From Eubacteriaceae bacterium (GTDB lineage Bacteria; Bacillota; Clostridia; Eubacteriales; Anaerofustaceae): a stretch of DNA of 64,000 nucleotides. Shown here in pieces: positions 27,171 through 36,035 of the stretch (the stretch's first letter is position 1; each line of letters starts with the position of its first letter). The DNA is taken from the NCBI GenBank assembly GCA_009782515.1, contig WRIY01000006.1, positions 47,834 to 111,833 on the forward strand, read 5' to 3'. Under the pieces are notes generated by a model. That model had not been told where the DNA came from and searched no databases. It worked only from the letters and a program-made list of their open reading frames with translations. A program made the translations under genes and the position numbers.

Positions 27171-28556
27171 ATGAAATTATGGCAAGGCCGTTTTGAAGGC
27201 TCTTCCAATGAATTGGCCAATATCTTTAACAGCTCTCTCAGTTTTGACACACGCTTAGCCACATACGATATAAAAGGCAGCATAGCGCATGTCAAAATGC
27301 TCAAAAAGCAAGGCATAATAGACGCTTCAGACGCAAACGAAGCCCTAAATGCCCTTTCTGAACTGCTTGCCGAGATAAACGATGGATCATATGCGATTGA
27401 GGGCGACTATGAAGACATTCACATGGCAGTAGAAGAAATACTCACACAGCGCATCGGCGATGCAGCCAAGCGCATACACACTGCAAGAAGCCGAAATGAT
27501 CAAGTAGCCCTTGATATGAAGCTGTTTGCCAAAGAGGCTATTTATGAGCTAACCGGGAGCCTTGAGGCCTTAATAGCTGCATTTCGCTCAAAGGCATACA
27601 GCCATCTTGATGATCTTATGCCAGGCTATACGCATATGCAAAAGGCCCAGCCAATAACGCTTGCCCACCACCTCAGCTCCTATATCGAAATGCTGCTGCG
27701 CGACAGATCGCGCCTGCAGGACTGCCTTCAGCGAATGGACACCATGCCGCTGGGCAGTGGCGCGCTTGCTGCAAGCACTTTTGATATTGACAGGCATTTT
27801 TTAGCAGATGAGCTGGGCTTTCGGGAGCCAAGCGCAAACAGCCTTGACTCTGTTTCAGACAGGGATTACCTTCTGGAGCTGCTTTTTTGCCTGTCGGCGC
27901 TTATGATGCACCTCAGCCGCTTTTCAGAGGAGCTAATCATCTGGTCTTCTGAAGAATACGCTTATGTGAGCATCTCCGACGCCTTTTCAACCGGAAGCTC
28001 AATGATGCCGCAAAAGAAAAACCCTGACATTTTGGAATTAATCAGGGGCAAGGCCGGAAGGGTCTATGGCTCCCTAATCACCCTTTTAACTGTTATGAAG
28101 GGGTTGCCACTTGCTTACAACAAAGATATGCAGGAAGACAAGCAAACAGTCTTTGACGCTATTGACACAGCGCTCGCCTGTATGCAAATACTCGCGGTTT
28201 TATTGGAAGAATGCACATTTAATACAGCAAAAATGCTCAAAAGCGTGCAAGAGAGCTTTTGCAGCGCTACCGACCTGGCTGAATATTTGGTCAAAAAAGG
28301 CTGTCCGTTCAGGGATGCGCATTTTATCGTCGGCAGCCTGGTGAAAAAATGCATTGCGGAAAATAAATGGCTTTCAGAGCTCAGCTTAACAGAGCTCAAA
28401 GAGCAAAGCCGGCTCTTTGAGCAGGATGCTTACCAGTCACTGGACCCGAAAACTTCAGTTTATACTAAATCTGCCTATGGCTCGCCAAACCCTGATATTG
28501 TTCGCCAGTATTTGGACAATATTATGCTTTACCAAGCTGACAGCAACAAAAATTGA
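27171..28556 (+). CDS. argH: Argininosuccinate lyase
   Basis: Cleaves argininosuccinate to arginine and fumarate. The 461-residue protein starts KLWQGRF (family 'KLWGGRF'), contains the TARSRNDQVALD segment, and the signature GSSMMPQKKNPD (about 277-288) with the catalytic serine loop. No argG neighbours it. There is no good ribosome site: the nearest is AAAGG 14 bases before the ATG. The start is fixed by family conservation. Confidence 0.95.
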   Translation: MKLWQGRFEGSSNELANIFNSSLSFDTRLATYDIKGSIAHVKMLKKQGIIDASDANEALNALSELLAEINDGSYAIEGDYEDIHMAVEEILTQRIGDAAKRIHTARSRNDQVALDMKLFAKEAIYELTGSLEALIAAFRSKAYSHLDDLMPGYTHMQKAQPITLAHHLSSYIEMLLRDRSRLQDCLQRMDTMPLGSGALAASTFDIDRHFLADELGFREPSANSLDSVSDRDYLLELLFCLSALMMHLSRFSEELIIWSSEEYAYVSISDAFSTGSSMMPQKKNPDILELIRGKAGRVYGSLITLLTVMKGLPLAYNKDMQEDKQTVFDAIDTALACMQILAVLLEECTFNTAKMLKSVQESFCSATDLAEYLVKKGCPFRDAHFIVGSLVKKCIAENKWLSELSLTELKEQSRLFEQDAYQSLDPKTSVYTKSAYGSPNPDIVRQYLDNIMLYQADSNKN

Positions 28557-28753
28557 AATGCTGGTTGTATTTTTCAATGTCCCGGGGTATACTATCAATG
28601 ACCGAAGGAATTGCCTATATTTTGAACCTACATTATTTTTTCGGGATTTCGGAGTCTATATGTTAATGCCAAGCCTTGCGTTTAGCTGGAGGAAGGCAGA
28701 GGCATGTAGCAGAAAACCCCCCTGGCGGCTTGCTAGGGATCAAAATATGGGTG

Positions 28754-28773
28754 GCTTTCGGTTAACCGAAAGC
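28754..28773. repeat. Perfect 20-base palindrome
   Basis: GCTTTCGGTTAACCGAAAGC reads the same on both strands. With no loop it is more like a protein-binding operator or a recombination/transposition remnant than an RNA terminator. It lies 200 bases after argH. Confidence 0.55.
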
Positions 28774-28794
28774 AAAGCTTAAAACAGCTAAATT

Positions 28795-28818
28795 AAAAGC
28801 GCACACACGCGCTTTTTT
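28795..28818 (+). terminator. Terminator downstream of argH
   Basis: AAAAGCGC and GCGCTTTT pair around ACACAC, followed by TT, giving an eight-pair stem with six T. Confidence 0.75.
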
Positions 28819-28897
28819 GTGTGCAAAACTGCGCGCACTATTAGTTCTCTCATTTTCTATTAATTTAGTTACCATGTAACTTTCACGTAAAATTACA

Positions 28898-28926
28898 TTG
28901 CAACTATACATGAAGCGTGTTATTAT
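28898..28926 (+). promoter_or_regulatory. Promoter of the LacI-family gene
   Basis: TTGCAA (28898-28903) and TATTAT (28921-28926) are 17 bases apart. The repeat AGTTAC-CAT-GTAACT 17 bases upstream of the -35 could bind a regulator. Confidence 0.5.
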
Positions 28927-28956
28927 AGGAATACATACAGCTTGAGGAGAACAATC

Positions 28957-29955
28957 ATGGTTGCAAAAATAAACGATGTAGCAAAAGAGGCGAGAGTTTC
29001 TATAGCAACCGTTTCTAGAGTAATTAACAATGTTCCTATAGTGAACGGCGCGACTAAGATGCGGGTGGAAGAGGCTATCAAGAAGCTGAACTATAAGCCC
29101 AATGCCATAGCAAGAAGCCTAAAGCTTCAGAAGACCAATACTATCGGCGTAATCATTGATGACGTTACAAGGACATTTCTAACACTAAGCCTGCATGGAA
29201 TTGAGCAGCAGTGTGAAAAGAGCGGCTACAACATCATACTTTTTAACACATACCCCGGAACCAGCCAGGAAGATAAAATTATTGAGCTCATATCTCAAAA
29301 GCAATGCGATGGCATTATTTTTATTGGCTTGAGTATGTCTGATAAGCTTCGGACAATTTTGGACGAAGCAAACTTTCCAGTCGTTGTTGGATACCTAGAT
29401 GAAGAATTTTTCACAAGCGTATCTGTAAATGCAAAAAAAGCGGCATATGACGCTGTATCCTACTTTGCAAGCAAAGGCCATAAAAAAATAGGCATGATTG
29501 GAGCTTCAGAAGACGACCCTCTGAGCACTGCGCATATTGAAGGCTTCAGGCAAGCGCTCTTTGAGAGGAGCCTGGAGATCAACCCCAAATACCTTGTAAA
29601 GGGAAACCAGGACTACCAGGGCGGCTATAAGGCGATGTACGGATTAATCGATTCCAGCTCTTTTCCCAGCGCGGTTTACTGCTTAAGCGACGAAATGGCG
29701 TGCGGGGCAATAAGGGCAGTTGAAAGAGCCGGCTACAAGGTCCCTGATGACGTAAGTATTATTGGCTCAGGCAACGCTCCTATATCCGAGTGGAACAATC
29801 CGGCTATTACAACGATCGGCCTTGACCATATACATTTCGGCAATGAGCTGGCCAAAGCCCTGTTTTCCGAGCTTGAGGCAAACAGCCAAGAGCCTACGCC
29901 AAGCATAAACGTTGAGCATAGCATTATCGAAAGGGATAGCGTAAAACGCCTTTAG
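28957..29955 (+). CDS. LacI-family transcriptional regulator
   Basis: The 332-residue protein has the LacI helix-turn-helix near the N-terminus (INDVAKEARVSIATVSRVINN begins at residue 5, shown as two parts of a 21-residue stretch) and the hinge KPNAIARSLK. The periplasmic-binding-like core runs from NTIGVIIDDV to the end, with DEMACGAIRAVERAGYKVPDDVSI (about 250) typical of the family. ATG 28957 follows GAGGAG by seven bases, so the upstream in-frame codon at 28942 is rejected. No sugar genes are adjacent, so its ligand and target are unknown. Confidence 0.92.
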   Translation: MVAKINDVAKEARVSIATVSRVINNVPIVNGATKMRVEEAIKKLNYKPNAIARSLKLQKTNTIGVIIDDVTRTFLTLSLHGIEQQCEKSGYNIILFNTYPGTSQEDKIIELISQKQCDGIIFIGLSMSDKLRTILDEANFPVVVGYLDEEFFTSVSVNAKKAAYDAVSYFASKGHKKIGMIGASEDDPLSTAHIEGFRQALFERSLEINPKYLVKGNQDYQGGYKAMYGLIDSSSFPSAVYCLSDEMACGAIRAVERAGYKVPDDVSIIGSGNAPISEWNNPAITTIGLDHIHFGNELAKALFSELEANSQEPTPSINVEHSIIERDSVKRL

Positions 29956-29962
29956 GGCATAT

Positions 29963-29990
29963 AGGGTTGGCGGCAAGTCAGCCCTTTTTT
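29963..29990 (+). terminator. Terminator after the LacI-family gene
   Basis: AGGGTTG and CAGCCCT pair around a nine-base loop, followed by six T to 29990. Confidence 0.75.
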
Positions 29991-29998
29991 ATTGGCGC

Positions 29999-30226
29999 TT
30001 ATTCCAGCATTGAGTCAATTAGGGCGACAGCGCGCTCAAACTTCTCCTGCTGATCCGGCGGCAGGCCCTTTTTAAGGCTAATCAAATGCAAAGCCTTCTG
30101 GGCATCGCTCATTCCCTGCATTTTCTCTGCTTCTATCTGGGCCATTTCCATATATGGCAACAGCTCAAAAGCAAGCGCTTCACTCTCGCCTGCCACACTG
30201 CTCCAGCGCCTACGGTTTTTATCCAC
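29999..30226 (-). CDS. Small hypothetical protein, charged and helical
   Basis: A 75-residue product from a GTG at 30226 preceded by GGAGGTG at a good distance. It starts with a basic patch (DKNRRRW), then continues as amphipathic helix rich in Glu, Met and Leu, ending FERAVALIDSMLE. No homologue comes to mind. The ribosome site and convergent position by a terminator make it likely real. Confidence 0.5.
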   Translation of the reverse strand: MDKNRRRWSSVAGESEALAFELLPYMEMAQIEAEKMQGMSDAQKALHLISLKKGLPPDQQEKFERAVALIDSMLE

Positions 30227-30440
30227 TTTTGCACCTCCATTACAGTGCTGCATTGCATTTGCACGTTTACCAATATATGATCATGAATGCTTTTCCTAAT
30301 ACGCGCTATAAGAAAAAGAGCGCTTTAATTATCGCGCTGCCCAAAAGCGCAAATAGGGCGCATGAAAAAATCAGCTAAAAAGCTGAAAGGGCAATATGGA
30401 CAAAAGCCTAAGCAGGCTTAAAGAATCCGATACAGGGCTG

Positions 30441-30929
30441 CTACTGATAACCCCAGGTATCGCTTTTTAGCATGTTTAGGAAGGTTTGGTTTCTGAAAGC
30501 AAACACCATAAGTATGATAAGCACCAGGTGCACAAGGAACCTGTAATAACTGGCGGCAAGCAGGCAAAGCAGCGCATCGATTGCATAAAAGGCAAGCACG
30601 AGGCCGTATGCAAAGCGGCTTGTCCCAAAGGTCATCACACTGCAGGCAATAAGCAAAACTATAATAGCAGCATACAGCGCATAGAAAATATAGCTGATAA
30701 CGCGGTTGCCTTCACCCATGCCATTTTGAGCCATGGTATATAGCACATCCAGAAGATATGTATATATCGGATCAAAGTAAATGTTGATTTTGAAAAACGA
30801 AATTGCAGTCTGAATAGCAGCAAAAATAGTCGCAAGATACACTGCTACGGAGAATACTTTGATTTTCAGCTCGCAAGCTTGCTTTAACGATTGATATTCT
30901 TTGTAGTTCATAAACCATCGCTCAGGCAC
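30441..30929 (-). CDS. Hypothetical membrane protein, four predicted segments
   Basis: The 162-residue product has four hydrophobic stretches (roughly 28-46, 80-100, 104-122, 127-145) with a Tyr/Asn-rich loop between the first two and a charged N-terminus. No catalytic motif is visible. The GTG at 30929 with AAGGCGG upstream is used; ATG 30911 (MNYKEYQS) is an alternative. The function is unknown. Confidence 0.55.
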   Translation of the reverse strand: MPERWFMNYKEYQSLKQACELKIKVFSVAVYLATIFAAIQTAISFFKINIYFDPIYTYLLDVLYTMAQNGMGEGNRVISYIFYALYAAIIVLLIACSVMTFGTSRFAYGLVLAFYAIDALLCLLAASYYRFLVHLVLIILMVFAFRNQTFLNMLKSDTWGYQ

Positions 30930-31040
30930 CGCCCGCCTTGAATGCTAAGCAGGCATGAAATGCGCGAGCCTCCCATATGAAGAAATTATTGTTGTGTTGC
31001 AATACTAAAAGAGCTTTTGTGAATTAGAGCGCGCGCTTTC

Positions 31041-31940
31041 CTAGCTGCCTATTATCCTGACTTCCGTCTCAAGCCAGACGCCGTGCTTTTCATGCACAAC
31101 GCTTTGCACATGCGCGATCAGATCTGTTATGTCTTTAGAGCTGGCATTGCTGTAGTTGACGATAAAGCCTGCATGCTTTTCTGAGACCTTCGCTCCGCCG
31201 ATGCTATACCCCTTCAGCCCTGCCGCTTCGATAAGGGCTCCTGCATAGTAGCCTTCCGGCCTTTTGAAAACACTTCCTGCGCTTGGGTACGAGAGCGGCT
31301 GCTTGTCTCTTCTCTGTGCGCTAAAGCTGTCCATCTTCTCGCCGATGCTGCCCATTTCGCCTGTGGCCAGCTCAAAGCTGGCTGACAGGACAATCCCGTC
31401 GCTGTTGCTAAATGCGCTCCTTCTATACCCAAAGCCAAGAGATTCCTTTTCCAATAATGCCGGCCTGAGCTGAGCGTCCAGATAGCGAACACTGCTCACG
31501 ACAAATGACATTTCCCCGTCATAAGCGCCTGCATTCATAACTACAGCCCCGCCAACTGAGCCTGGTATCCCGTAGGCAAACTCCAGCCCTGTGAGCGAGT
31601 GCTGCTTAGCGTACAGCGAAAGCGAATTTAGGCTCGTTCCGGCAAGCGCTGATATGCACTGGCCAGAAATCCGGCTTATGCCTTTTAGCAGCAGCGTGGA
31701 CACGACAGCGCCCTTTATGCCTTCATCGCTTATTATAACATTTGAGCAGCTGCCCAAAACATAAAAGCTAGTGCCGCTTTCCTTCAGCGCTTCGAGAGCG
31801 CTTATCAGCTCCTGCTCAGACATCGGCATTAAGTAGATATCTGCAATGCCGCCCGTCCTAAACGAGGTATGTTTGGACATTGCTTCATTTTCTTTGTATC
31901 GATCCCCTAAAATGCTTTGCAGCTTTTGCTTTACATGCAT
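31041..31940 (-). CDS. murB: UDP-N-acetylenolpyruvoylglucosamine reductase
   Basis: MurB reduces the enolpyruvyl group to form UDP-MurNAc, using FAD and NADPH. The 299-residue protein has KHTSFRTGGIADIY (about 24-37), the FAD loop LGSCSNVIISDEGI, GIPGSVGGAVVMNAGAYDGEM, the catalytic serine region YPSAGSVFKRP and EVRIIG at the end, as in type II MurB. AAGGA lies before the ATG. It diverges from spoIIIAA. Confidence 0.95.
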   Translation of the reverse strand: MHVKQKLQSILGDRYKENEAMSKHTSFRTGGIADIYLMPMSEQELISALEALKESGTSFYVLGSCSNVIISDEGIKGAVVSTLLLKGISRISGQCISALAGTSLNSLSLYAKQHSLTGLEFAYGIPGSVGGAVVMNAGAYDGEMSFVVSSVRYLDAQLRPALLEKESLGFGYRRSAFSNSDGIVLSASFELATGEMGSIGEKMDSFSAQRRDKQPLSYPSAGSVFKRPEGYYAGALIEAAGLKGYSIGGAKVSEKHAGFIVNYSNASSKDITDLIAHVQSVVHEKHGVWLETEVRIIGS

Positions 31941-32050
31941 ATTTCTAATTCCTTGCCTTTCGATTTTAGCATATATTTTAATGCGTGGCTAACATTTAGG
32001 CACAAGCGCTTTTTACAAATTTTTGGCTTGGCCTTTGATACATTTTTGAT

Positions 32051-32935
32051 ATGATTCCGAATTCTGTTTTAGGCTTATTCCCGCAAAATGCACAAAATGC
32101 TCTCTTGGCTTTGCCCGGTGCAAACAGCGCCGAAGAGATACGCATAAGAGCAGGCCGGCCTATTGAAGTCTGCTTTGGCAACAGCCCTGTTGCCCTTGAT
32201 TTGATTGCAGGCCAGGAGATGGTGCTTGCAGTTGTATCAAACGCTGCAAAGAAGTCTTTGTATGCGCACGAAGAGCAATTAAAAAACGGCTTTCTAACTA
32301 TAGAAGGCGGGCACAGGGTTGGCTTTTGCGGCAGAGTCCACCGATCCGGCGAGTCGATATCGCTAATAGACAATTTCAGCTCTGCCAACATTCGCATTGC
32401 CAGGGAAATAAAAGGATCTGCATCGCAGGTGCTTCCGTACGTGCGCGAGGGCGCAAGAGTGCTCTCTGCGCTTATCGTTTCAGCGCCGGGCGTTGGCAAG
32501 ACTACTGTTCTCAGGGACCTGGCGCGCGTAATCAGCGATGCGGGAATGAAAGTTGGCATCATTGATGAGCGCTGCGAGATTGCCTGCTGTGTTGACGGAA
32601 CGCCAACGCTTGATGTCGGAAAGAGAAGCGATGTGCTTGACAATTGCCCGAAGGCAGCCGGTGTTATGCTGCTTGCGCGCTCGATGTCTCCCCAGGTTAT
32701 TATCACCGACGAGATAGGCGGCCAGCTTGACTACGAGGCTTTGCTTTCTGCTGCAGCCTGCGGCATAAGCGTTCTTGCATCGGCGCATGCAAGCAGTATC
32801 AGCGAGCTTTTGTCAAAAGCGTATTTAAAGCCAATTATCGATTCGCGCCTTTTTGACAGGTACATATTTATAAAGCGCACTGCTTCGGGCATTGGCCCGT
32901 CAGAAGCCTACAACGCTGAAATGGAGCGCATATAG
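32051..32935 (+). CDS. spoIIIAA: Stage III sporulation protein AA, ATPase
   Basis: SpoIIIAA is the cytosolic ATPase of the channel between mother cell and forespore, related to secretion ATPases. The 294-residue product has IRIRAGRPIEV near residue 33, the P-loop SAPGVGKTTVLRDL (about 144-157), IIDERCEIA, and the Walker B-like region VIITDEIGG. No good ribosome site precedes the ATG. It is the first gene of the eight-gene operon; in relatives transcription depends on sigma-E, but I could not find a convincing sigma-E promoter in the 110 bases upstream. Confidence 0.96.
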   Translation: MIPNSVLGLFPQNAQNALLALPGANSAEEIRIRAGRPIEVCFGNSPVALDLIAGQEMVLAVVSNAAKKSLYAHEEQLKNGFLTIEGGHRVGFCGRVHRSGESISLIDNFSSANIRIAREIKGSASQVLPYVREGARVLSALIVSAPGVGKTTVLRDLARVISDAGMKVGIIDERCEIACCVDGTPTLDVGKRSDVLDNCPKAAGVMLLARSMSPQVIITDEIGGQLDYEALLSAAACGISVLASAHASSISELLSKAYLKPIIDSRLFDRYIFIKRTASGIGPSEAYNAEMERI

Positions 32936-32937
32936 CT

Positions 32938-33447
32938 ATGGTGCGCTTTATAAGTTTCATAATCATAGTGTTGTCCTCATATGGTATAGGGGCGCTGGCC
33001 AGCCAGAGCTATAAGAGCCGCTACAGGGAAATTAATGTCTTTAGGGCAATCGTTAGCGACATGATAAACACTGTCCGGCACTCGCCGCTTTCATTGGAAG
33101 ACATATGCAGGCAATATGAATCAGAAAACTTTTATCCATTTTCAGAAGCGTTCAGGCTGCTAAGAACCAGCATTAAAGGATCCAGCCTGCCTAGCGGGGA
33201 ACTATGGGCGAAGGAGGCTGCAAAGCTTGCGCTAAGCTCCAAGCCTGCCCATAAGGAGCTTTATGAATCAGCCATATCTGCATTCGCCTTGCCTGACAAA
33301 GGCAGAGTCGAAGCATCACTGTCATTGATTGAAGCGAGGCTTGCAGCGGAAGCTGCAACTGCAAAAGAGGAGATTTCCTCAAAGGGGGCTCTAGCGCAAA
33401 AGCTGGCTATAGCCTGCGGCCTGTTCGCTGTAGTCCTTTTATGGTGA
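32938..33447 (+). CDS. spoIIIAB: Stage III sporulation protein AB
   Basis: A 169-residue membrane-anchored protein with a hydrophobic N-terminus (FISFIIIVLSSYGIGALA) and another segment at the C-terminus (KLAIACGLFAVVLLW), with a helical middle domain, as for the secretion-system GspF-like SpoIIIAB. It begins two bases after spoIIIAA. Position and length agree with the family. Confidence 0.93.
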   Translation: MVRFISFIIIVLSSYGIGALASQSYKSRYREINVFRAIVSDMINTVRHSPLSLEDICRQYESENFYPFSEAFRLLRTSIKGSSLPSGELWAKEAAKLALSSKPAHKELYESAISAFALPDKGRVEASLSLIEARLAAEAATAKEEISSKGALAQKLAIACGLFAVVLLW

Positions 33448-33515
33448 ACAAGCAAAAAACAGCAATAACAGCAAAGGGGGATGCGCGCGGGCATAAATAC
33501 AGCGCGCATAATGCT

Positions 33516-33713
33516 ATGAACATTGACGTGATATTTCGTATTGCAGGCATAGGCATCTTAATAACCGTTGTCAACCAGGTCTTAAGCAAAAATGGCAGGG
33601 ATGACATGGCGACAATGGTGACGCTTGCCGGGGTTATAATTGTCCTTGCTGTCGTTGTCACCATGATTAACGATTTTTTCACAACAGTGCGAACAATGTT
33701 CCAGCTTTTTTAA
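33516..33713 (+). CDS. spoIIIAC: Stage III sporulation protein AC
   Basis: A 65-residue, two-segment membrane protein. The family start is M(D/N)IDVIFKIAGIG and here MNIDVIFRIAGIGIL begins at 33516. The ATG at 33441, overlapping spoIIIAB, would give a 25-residue charged leader absent from the family, so I do not use it, although neither start has a strong ribosome site. Confidence 0.88.
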   Translation: MNIDVIFRIAGIGILITVVNQVLSKNGRDDMATMVTLAGVIIVLAVVVTMINDFFTTVRTMFQLF

Positions 33714-33716
33714 CGT

Positions 33717-34106
33717 ATGGATATGGAAATTTTGCGCTATGTTGCTGCTGCGCTAATCGTTGTTGTAATCAGCGTTTACTTCCGCAAGCAAAACGAGGAC
33801 TATGCAGTCTATATATCGATAGCAGCCGGGATGATTATATTAGGCAGCTCGCTTAGCTACCTGTACCCCGTGCTTGCTGTTGTAAGAGACTATGCTGCCA
33901 AATCCAATATTACAAACCTTCAGCTCTCAAGCGTGCTGAAAATACTTGCTACAGCCTATCTGGCCCAATTCGCATCAGATATTTGCACTGATGCAAACAA
34001 TTCAAGCCTTGCAAACAAGGTTGAAATAGCAGCAAGGTTTATGATAGCCTATTTATCGCTTCCTATTGTTCTGACTTTATTCGAATACATTTCCACTCTC
34101 ATGTGA
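33717..34106 (+). CDS. spoIIIAD: Stage III sporulation protein AD
   Basis: A 129-residue membrane protein with three or four segments, of family length. It contains the VYFRKQNEDYAVYISIAAG segment and ILATAYLAQFASDICTDANN, the conserved C-terminal half. It follows spoIIIAC by three bases; both form the membrane part of the sporulation channel. Confidence 0.92.
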   Translation: MDMEILRYVAAALIVVVISVYFRKQNEDYAVYISIAAGMIILGSSLSYLYPVLAVVRDYAAKSNITNLQLSSVLKILATAYLAQFASDICTDANNSSLANKVEIAARFMIAYLSLPIVLTLFEYISTLM

Positions 34107-34261
34107 GCTTTCAGGCGCTGAAAGCTTTTTTTATTTTGGCTATGCTTTTTTAGCCCGTTTAAGGCCATGCATTTTACTGGTCTATAAAATGCGGGCCGGG
34201 AATATATTAGACAAGCATGCCAGACAAGCACTCTTACAAAAAAGGCAAGGAGGTGGTCGCA

Positions 34262-35455
34262 TTGCTTCACAGCGCTATATCAAAAAGGGTTCTCTCAGCA
34301 ATGCTGGCAATTTGGCTCATCGCGCCGGCTGCTGCTGCATACGCAAGCCTTCCACAGGAACAAAGCACAGGCGAGGGTTTTCTCAGCGATATTTATAGCG
34401 CTTCAGGCTTGGAAGAGTTCTCAAGCTACACATCATCACAGTCATTTATTGAGATGTTTGGCTATACTAATGCACTGGACTTTATACGCGATATTTTCAG
34501 CGGAAAGCAGGCACTAAGCCTCACAAGCGTTTGGCAAGCCATAGCCGGCTCGCTTGGAAGCGAAGTCAGAGGGCTTATAAGCCTCATTTTAGAGGTTGTG
34601 CTGCTGGCAGCTTTGTGCGGGCTCCTGCAAAGCGTCAATACATCATACTTGTCTCCAAAGATACGAGAATCAGCATTCTACACTGTTTACCTTTCGCTTG
34701 GGGCAATAGTTTTAAAGACTTACTTTGACTCAATCAGAGAATGCACAGCAGTGTTTACAAACCTTGTTGGCTTTATGAATGTTGCAGTCCCCGTTTTCGT
34801 CCTGCTGCTTATGTTCAACGGCGGAATAGTGTCTGCAGGCCTAATGAGCCCGACGCTTTTGTTTATGACAAACATGGTAACATACATTCTTCAGCAGACT
34901 GTAATCCCGATTATCGGCATGCTAATCATACTTTACTTTATCAGCCATTTGCTAAGCGATGTGAATATCTCTTTTTTAACGGGGTTTATCAAAGATGCTG
35001 CTTCCTTCGTTGTAGGAGGCGCGCTAAGCGCTTTTACAGGCTTTGTAGCAATTCAGGGCATCACATTTGCCTCTGTAGACGGAGCAGCTGTTGACACTGT
35101 AAAGTATGCGGCCAAGAATTTAGTGCCATTTGTCGGAAGCTTCCTGTATAACTCCTTTGAGACAATACAGGGCTATGCGCTTGTTATAAAGAACTCAACA
35201 GGGCTCCTTTCGATGCTGGTCATTTTTTCTATCGCAGCGCTGCCGGTTGTAAAGCTGTTTATGGTTTTTCTGGCCTTAAAGCTGTCTGCGATTCTTGTGC
35301 AGCCTTTTACAGACAGCAAGTTTTCATCTTTCGTAGATGAGGCAGCAGGGTGCCTATTGTTTGTTGATATGTGCATTTTGGCCATTGGCGTGCTGTTTGT
35401 GATTATGACAGCACTGTTCATGCTAGTTGGCAACTATCTGGCAATGCTTCGCTAG
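34262..35455 (+). CDS. spoIIIAE: Stage III sporulation protein AE
   Basis: A polytopic membrane protein of 397 residues, close to the about 399 of Bacillus. I place the start at TTG 34262 because AAGGAGG (34246-34252) is at the right distance and the protein then begins with a clean signal peptide (LLHSAISKRVLSAMLAIW, cleavage near AYA). The ATG at 34217 would put the ribosome site inside the coding region. The rest has about seven hydrophobic stretches and the motif LEVVLLAALCGLLQ. Confidence 0.9.
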   Translation: MLHSAISKRVLSAMLAIWLIAPAAAAYASLPQEQSTGEGFLSDIYSASGLEEFSSYTSSQSFIEMFGYTNALDFIRDIFSGKQALSLTSVWQAIAGSLGSEVRGLISLILEVVLLAALCGLLQSVNTSYLSPKIRESAFYTVYLSLGAIVLKTYFDSIRECTAVFTNLVGFMNVAVPVFVLLLMFNGGIVSAGLMSPTLLFMTNMVTYILQQTVIPIIGMLIILYFISHLLSDVNISFLTGFIKDAASFVVGGALSAFTGFVAIQGITFASVDGAAVDTVKYAAKNLVPFVGSFLYNSFETIQGYALVIKNSTGLLSMLVIFSIAALPVVKLFMVFLALKLSAILVQPFTDSKFSSFVDEAAGCLLFVDMCILAIGVLFVIMTALFMLVGNYLAMLR

Positions 35456-35528
35456 CATGCGATAACAAAAGACAAAACGGGAGGAAGAGGAAAACGGCTG
35501 AAAGGCCGAGAGCACTCATCGACTTTAA

Positions 35529-36035
35529 ATGAAGCAGTGGATCTCAAATTTTATCTTTTGCGCTATGTCGATTATTCTTATCGGCTATATAACTCCGGAG
35601 GGCAAGTATGAAAAGCAGATAAAGCTTGCCGTGTCTGTACTGTTCGTCGCAGCAATATTTATCCCTATAGTCGAGCTGATAAAAGGCAGCGACTACAACG
35701 AGGTCTTTTACCAAACAGCGCTGTCTATTGACAGCCATGCCTTGTCTGTTTCGGAGGGGAGCATTAACAATGCTTACAAGCAAAACATTGTTGCAGCTTA
35801 CAAAGCAGATCTTGAAAGCGCTCTTAAAACGAGGCTGGAAAGCAAGATTAGCTATGAAGGCAGCGTAACGATCACAGTAGACGACGACCTGGCCTCCCCT
35901 ACTTTCGGGGAAATAGTCTCAGTCGAGGCAGAAGCCGATTCCGAGCCTGAGTCGGTAATGAAAATAATAAAAGAATTCTATTCTGTGGACGAAGAGAATA
36001 TTTATATTACAGACTCGGAGGGCAATTATGAGTGA
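35529..36035 (+). CDS. spoIIIAF: Stage III sporulation protein AF
   Basis: A 168-residue protein with two N-terminal membrane helices (FIFCAMSIILIGYITPEGKY, and VLFVAAIFIPIVELI) and a soluble mixed domain, the ring-building motif-like fold shared with AG and AH. It ends eight bases after the spoIIIAG start. The 73-base gap before it has a GGAGGAAGAGG 45 bases upstream, not placed for this ATG, and no gene. Confidence 0.9.
   Translation: MKQWISNFIFCAMSIILIGYITPEGKYEKQIKLAVSVLFVAAIFIPIVELIKGSDYNEVFYQTALSIDSHALSVSEGSINNAYKQNIVAAYKADLESALKTRLESKISYEGSVTITVDDDLASPTFGEIVSVEAEADSEPESVMKIIKEFYSVDEENIYITDSEGNYE

Larger units (their letters stand above)
28557..28956. other. Intergenic region with palindrome, terminator and promoter
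   Basis: The 400-base gap holds a 20-base perfect palindrome (28754-28773), a terminator (28795-28818), an inverted repeat AGTTAC-CAT-GTAACT (28867-28881) and a promoter (28898-28926) for the LacI-family gene. I see no gene in 28557-28750. Confidence 0.5.

Noticed and set aside
30361..30420. 19-codon frame starting KKSAKKLKG between small genes
   Set aside because: No ribosome site and too short to judge; basic composition alone is not enough.
31941..32050. Sigma-E promoter in front of spoIIIAA
   Set aside because: Weak matches to the -35 (ATATATT) and -10 (GATACATT) occur, but their spacing and position relative to the start are wrong.
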